From Siphonodentalium dalli (taxonomy: Eukaryota > Mollusca > Scaphopoda > Gadilida > Siphonodentaliidae): a stretch of 64,000 nt of DNA. Below are positions 59,901-64,000 of this stretch, in pieces. Made by a program: the position numbers and the translations under genes. The notes below the pieces were generated by a model. The model ran no database searches. It saw nothing but the letters and a program-made list of their open reading frames with translations, and was not told the DNA's origin. The stretch spans positions 168,156,664 to 168,220,663 of the forward strand of contig CP136066.1 in NCBI GenBank assembly GCA_032622095.1, written 5' to 3'. Positions within the stretch are counted from its first letter, which is position 1. Every line of letters begins with the position of its first letter.

Positions 59901-61930
59901 AAGCAATGCTCCCATACCTCGCAGCATCCGGACATAACTCGTACACCAAGTCTGCCCACCTGTATATCCAGGATATGCTTGCATTAGAATCATCAAACCC
60001 AGATCTGCACAAATGCTTCTTGAATGGACTTCATGTTGGTCGTCGAAGTGAAAAGTTGTGGGGTGGTATCTCATCCGATCTAATGATTGAACAGGTGTTG
60101 ATGAGGAGCATCAAAAGTGTTGGTGGCCTAACACGGGGCAGAGGCATGACGCCATCTCAATCGACCACATGGCTACTAGCAATGCCGGATTGTGCCGCGA
60201 TGGATGCGGCTATGCAAGAGTTCACAAATATTACGTCATCAACCAGTGAACAGAATGTCGATGAACGGAAATCCAGAGGTATCCGCGACACAACAGATGT
60301 GAGGAAACTTCTCAAATTCCTTCAAGCAATGGACCCGTTTTGTGAACAGGCTACTTTACATAACATTGCAACAGGTGTGTCAGCCCACAAGGATGTAAAT
60401 GTTCACGACGCCAAATCTGTTGGTGACAAGATAGTTAATTCTATGGATGGTGTGGTGCCTGATGACTACAAGTTTTCAAAAGCCAATGCCTGCAAGACAA
60501 TGGCCTCCACCACACTCTCCCGGACGAATGATTCGATAATAATAGATCCGATTCTGATGTTCCAGAGGCTGGTGACGATTGCGCGAGATTCTGATGAGCT
60601 TGATGGCGTCAATCTGTTTAAATATGAACTTACATCATACCCTTCTTCACTGTTCGACAGCAGTGGGACAACTAGACTAGCCGACAAATCTAATCTTGCC
60701 GATGCGTTATGGAAATATGATCGTCAAGACACAGTTGAGATCCCAAAAGACACCAAGTTTGTCATTGACGGTGGATCGCTATTGCAACGAATCCCGTGGA
60801 AGATTGGCGAATCATACCATGACATATGCCAATTGTATCTCAATTATGTGGACACCCATTTTGGTTCTACATCATGTATAGTATTTGATGGATATTCCTC
60901 AGGACCTTCAGTTAAAGACCATGCACATAGTCGACGATCGAAAGGAGTCATTGGTCCAATCGTAGAGTTTCAACCCGATATGCAGTTGGCCATCAAAAAG
61001 GAATTGTTCCTGTCCAACCCCAGAAACAAACAACGATTCATCAACCTACTTTCAGATAAGTTTCGGGACAATGGTACTGCGACATGTCATTCCGACGGAG
61101 ATGCTGATTTATTAATTGTACAGACAGCCATCCAAACTTCAGAAGGATCCTCAACAACTACAGTGATCGGAGAGGACACTGACCTGCTCATACTTCTGAT
61201 CCACTACAAAACCACGTCCAATAGAAATAAATTATTGATGTCATCGCAGAAGTCGTCAGACAAGAAGGGCAGGATATACAACATAAACAGAATCGCATCA
61301 GCACTGGGTCCCGCTACCTGCAGTAACATGTTATTTCTGCATGCGTTTTTCGGGTGTGACTCCACGTCGCGAATATACGGCATTGGCAAGAAGACGGCAT
61401 TGCAGAAGAACAAATTGCCAGAACTCAACAAGTTTGGCCAAGTGTTCGCGGAACATGACCAAACTCATAAGAACGTGTCAGATGCCGGTGAGAAGAGCTT
61501 TCTGTGCGCGTATGGTGGCAAGCAGGTCATCTCACTCGATACATTAAGAAAAACATTGTTTTCCAAGAAAGTGTCATCCAGTATGACATATGTGCACCCC
61601 CAGGTTCTACCACCAACGTCAGATGCTGCAAAACAACACAGCTACCGAGTCTACTGTCAAATCCAGCAATGGCTTGGTCGCGATATCAACCCTTTAGAAT
61701 GGGGTTGGGAACTTCAAGATGATCGTATGCACCCCACATCAATGACAACCGACCCAGCTCCAAAGTGTTTGCTGAAAGTAATTAAATGTTCTTGCAAGGA
61801 GAACTGTTCCACAAAGCGATGTTCATGCAGGAAATATGGACTCAAGTGTACATCTGTCTGTACAGAATGTTCAGGAACAACCTGTACAAATGCAATACAA
61901 GTTATATCCGAAGAGAGTGGACATTGTTAA
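56976..61930 (+). CDS. Academ-like transposase/nuclease, 1459 aa, two exons (56976-57519, 58095-61930)
   Basis: Joining 57519 to 58095 removes a 575-bp GT-AG intron and keeps the frame (…YVPVC-G-STPNKTVKLG…). Residues 5-53 and 92-163 form a Cys/His N-terminal region (CAICKC, CFFCG, AIYHSEC). A DDE-like core follows with candidate acidic residues D440 (FSADNVDHN), D596 (LTFDQPLWWKA) and E627 (GLHIEMSFLG) or E771 (ITAERTGNW). An XPG/FEN-like nuclease covers ~1070-1285, with D1073 (FVIDGG), D1113 (IVFDGY), D1182/1184/1186 (SDGDAD), D1209/1211 (GEDTDLL) and the helix-hairpin-helix-like GCDSTSRIYGIGKKTAL. The C-terminus (1413-1445) has nine Cys in a tesmin/TSO1 CXC-like pattern. It presumably cuts and moves the element in the nucleus. 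The start at 56976 follows an acceptor-like TTTCAG; an in-frame ATG at 56907 is the alternative. No helicase domain and no disabling stop seen. Confidence 0.85.
57520..58094 (+). other. intron of the Academ-like gene
   Basis: Donor G/GTTAGT at 57519-57525 and acceptor CATATTATTTCAG ending at 58094. Splicing yields a glycine codon across the junction and keeps the frame. Without splicing the first exon stops at 57522. The intron is AT-rich and contains no other feature. Confidence 0.88.
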
Positions 61931-62164
61931 CCTGGCATGGCACATAATATGTATAGCTATAAATTGTTCACTCAACACATACACCATACATGTATCATGT
62001 ATAAACTTAGTTATCATTAAACACTCTATGTTAGTGAACTATATAACAAATTACAACCTAGACAACATTGCCAATATCAGTAGTCATGTTTTGGTCAAAA
62101 TTTATGGAACAATTATGTCCAATTATATAGAAGCTAAGAATTTAAATATTTGCATATAACATAT

Positions 62165-62684
62165 ATTAAGCTATTTTGTTATCAGTTAAACGCTCTTTAT
62201 TTACAACTGATGTAATGAAATACACCTTAGACACCATGGGAATAAGAATAAAACATGTCAAAGTCCCTTGATGACATTATGCTATGAAAATATGCCCGAT
62301 TATGCGTCCCAAAACTACACATATTCACATAAGATATATACTAAGGCATTTTCTTATTATTAAACGCTCTCTAAGCCCAAATAATAGTAAAATATATACC
62401 CCAGATACCATGTACATCAGTATAAAACAGGTAGTGGCTGTTTGTTATCGATATAATGCCAAAATTTAGTCAAAATTTGATGAATGGTGTGTTCAGTGTC
62501 AGTATTTAACTTTTTATTAATTTTTGTCACTAAACGCTCTTTAAACGTAAAAAAAATAATGTTCCCGTGCTCAGATGTTGGTAGATTTTTGATATGTTAT
62601 ATAGCTACACCTATATAACTCAAAATAAAAGAGAAAAATTCTATTGCAATTTTTTCCGGGTCAAACCTTATAATTCCTGTACTA
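62165..62684. repeat. 3' subterminal repeats and right TIR of the Academ-like element
   Basis: Two ~174-bp direct units and the start of a third each contain TTAAACGCTCT or CTAAACGCTCT at about 62187, 62361 and 62531. The 5' side has the inverted form AAAGAGCG at 56278. Repeated words near both ends are typical candidate transposase-binding sites. The right TIR proper is 62545-62684. A polyadenylation-type AATAAA lies at 62247-62252. Confidence 0.72.
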
Positions 62685-62828
62685 AATAGCACCACCAATT
62701 CCGTTATTTTTCACTATCATTTTCCTGAACAATATATATTTCTTCTTTAAAAAAAGTTGTTTTTCAACTTGTTCTACCGAGGGTAGGGGTATCTCGAAAA
62801 CTAGTGCTCTTTTTCGATTTGGCAGCTG
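62685..62828 (+). repeat. host repeat HR, copy 3, right part
   Basis: It resumes the repeat broken at 55567: AATAGCACCACCAATTCCGT, TATTTTTCACTATCATTTTC, then CTTGTTCTACCGAGGGTAGG and TTTTTCGATTTGGCAGCTGC. It matches 35090-35229 and the reverse of 31650-31793. Confidence 0.88.
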
Positions 62829-63599
62829 CACTTTTTCGATTTGGCCGGGTCACCATCCCAAAATTGGTCCAGTGGTCTGGGAGAAAAATCGCGAACTGAC
62901 AAACAGATAGACATAATGATGTTACTCTTTTTAAAACTTATAGATATTTCCGCGATATAAGAGACCCAATAGTGTAGTCTATTTGTTTATCGAAGTGGGA
63001 CCACTCTTGTCGGGAATGGGGATCACAGGAGGGAACATCACAATTGATAAAACATTCTTTTCGCTACCAGCGTATATGTGTGTCGCCATCATACTATGAA
63101 TTAACGATGTGTCGGAACACGACATGGGAATGGTTGTTTGACGTCACGACGAATTGTTCATGATTCTATTCACAATCTTATATGCACCTGTGCATTCTGG
63201 ATAACTGAATAATTTAACTGCACCAAGTTCACATTTTTATCTTACATCAACCGGCGTGAATTAATATAAAGAGACCAATGGTCTTTTTGCAGTTCTTTGC
63301 GTGATACCATTAGTCTTATCAGAATGCACCAATTGACCAGTTCCTGCAACTAACCGTATATCACTGTTCTGACGGAAAAGTGCTGAATTGTTCATTACCA
63401 TTGGCACTGGGTGGTGAACTGCGACGCAAGAAATTGTCCGCGTCCGATAAATTCTACTGCCCGTGCATTTATGACAAAAAGTTAAAAAGTTTTGTTTAAT
63501 GACTTGCATATATGGTGGCTGAAAACTATAACGTCACACCGTGAATAAACTAATTTAAATTATACGTTGAATTATGCGATTGTTCATCATACTATTATT
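62829..63599. other. no gene recognised
   Basis: Unique-looking AT-rich sequence with short open frames only. Nothing structured noted. Confidence 0.4.
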
Positions 63600-64000
63600 T
63601 CAAATATAGATTGTGTTATAGATTCGAAAACTACTCGACCTATCCGACTCAAATTTGGTATGTAGGCTTACTTTGATACGGGGAACAACATGGGCGGGTC
63701 CAATTTCACATGCGTCCGCTTCCTTGACCTTGACCTCGCTCATATACGCTCGCATAGGAATGTTTCTGGACCTCAACCAATCCGACTCGAGTTTGGTATG
63801 TAAGCCTACATGTACTTTGATCCCGGGAATATGGGCGGGTCCAATTTCACGAGTGACAATGTCCTTGACCTTGTCCTCGCTCATATACGCTCATATAGGC
63901 ATGTTTTTGGACCGATCTAACAATAGTTTGTCCAGGCGGAGGAGATCACACATAAATCCCTAAATAGCCCGGACGAAGTCGGGCACATCGGCTTGTGTTA
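63600..64000 (+). repeat. dispersed repeat with two ~155-bp units and Helitron-like end motif
   Basis: Two units share CCGACTC(A/G)AATTTGGTATGT-type text, ATGGGCGGGTCCAATTTCAC and CCTCGCTCATATACGCTC, near 63645 and 63780. The stretch ends with AGCCCGGACGAAGTCGGGC then ACATCGGCT (63966-63991), closely related to the terminal hairpin at 44149-44178. It is cut by the window end. Confidence 0.6.

Larger units (their letters stand above)
55568..62684 (+). mobile_element. complete 7117-bp Academ-like DNA transposon
   Basis: The element starts TAGTACAAGAATT and ends with the inverted AATTCCTGTACTA. The terminal inverted repeats are 55568-55717 and 62545-62684. The host trinucleotide AAT is duplicated at 55565-55567 and 62685-62687. 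The related host repeats at 31791 and 35090 have a single AAT, which fixes both ends. The element encodes one intact two-exon gene with DDE-like, XPG-like nuclease and CXC parts. A 3-4-bp duplication, an XPG-type nuclease and a C-terminal Cys cluster match the Academ superfamily as I know it. Subterminal repeats carry AAACGCTCT words. Intact reading frames suggest recent activity, though the two TIRs have some indels. Confidence 0.85.

Overview
This window is eukaryotic, repeat-dominated genomic DNA. It is AT-rich, has one clearly intron-containing gene, no operons and no ribosome-binding-site pattern. Several signals suggest a marine invertebrate, most likely a mollusc, but the species cannot be named. 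They are a SINE-like tail ending in a CAATCAATCAATC repeat, tRNA-headed SINEs, CTGT-rich Helitron-like repeats, and degenerate non-LTR, MULE and PIF/Harbinger fragments. No rRNA, functional tRNA, CRISPR array or bacterial feature was found.

Bases 1-15245 are layered satellites and nested transposons. A ~68-bp satellite lies at both ends in opposite orientation (1-215 and 14191-15245). Inside is a ~161-bp satellite (1271-2338 reversed; 3212-3367, 5431-6209 and 12690-14010 forward). Three elements interrupt it: a TIR element at 2339-3211, an element with an 8-bp target duplication at 3368-5430, and a hAT-like unit at 6210-12689 flanked by the 8-bp duplication TTATGATT. The hAT-like unit contains a giant foldback structure, FB1 (6544-12244).

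Bases 15246-48305 hold a scatter of decayed elements: SINEs, a MULE transposase fragment (16866-17232), a TIR element with a PIF/Harbinger-like fragment and a LINE fragment (19007-21270), hairpin repeats (23762-27910), TIR repeats with GGATTCGTC ends (28145-38867), and Helitron-like termini. A 165-bp satellite (40146-41875) has a period divisible by three and so carries a long open frame. Two short segments (22228-22538 and 44223-44472) look like possible exons of host cysteine-containing secreted proteins.

Bases 48306-54349 are a second giant foldback, FB2. Its ~1.85-kb inverted arms are related to FB1 at their ends, and its core minisatellite flips orientation in the middle, as FB1's core does.

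Bases 55568-62684 are the most complete system: a 7117-bp DNA transposon with ~140-150-bp terminal inverted repeats and a 3-bp AAT target duplication. It carries an intact two-exon gene for a 1459-residue protein. The protein joins an N-terminal Cys/His region, a DDE-type transposase-like core, an XPG/FEN-like nuclease and a C-terminal CXC cysteine cluster, which best fits the Academ superfamily. It inserted into a dispersed repeat whose unoccupied copies are present at 31650-32330 and 34530-35229, so the empty site can be read in the same window.
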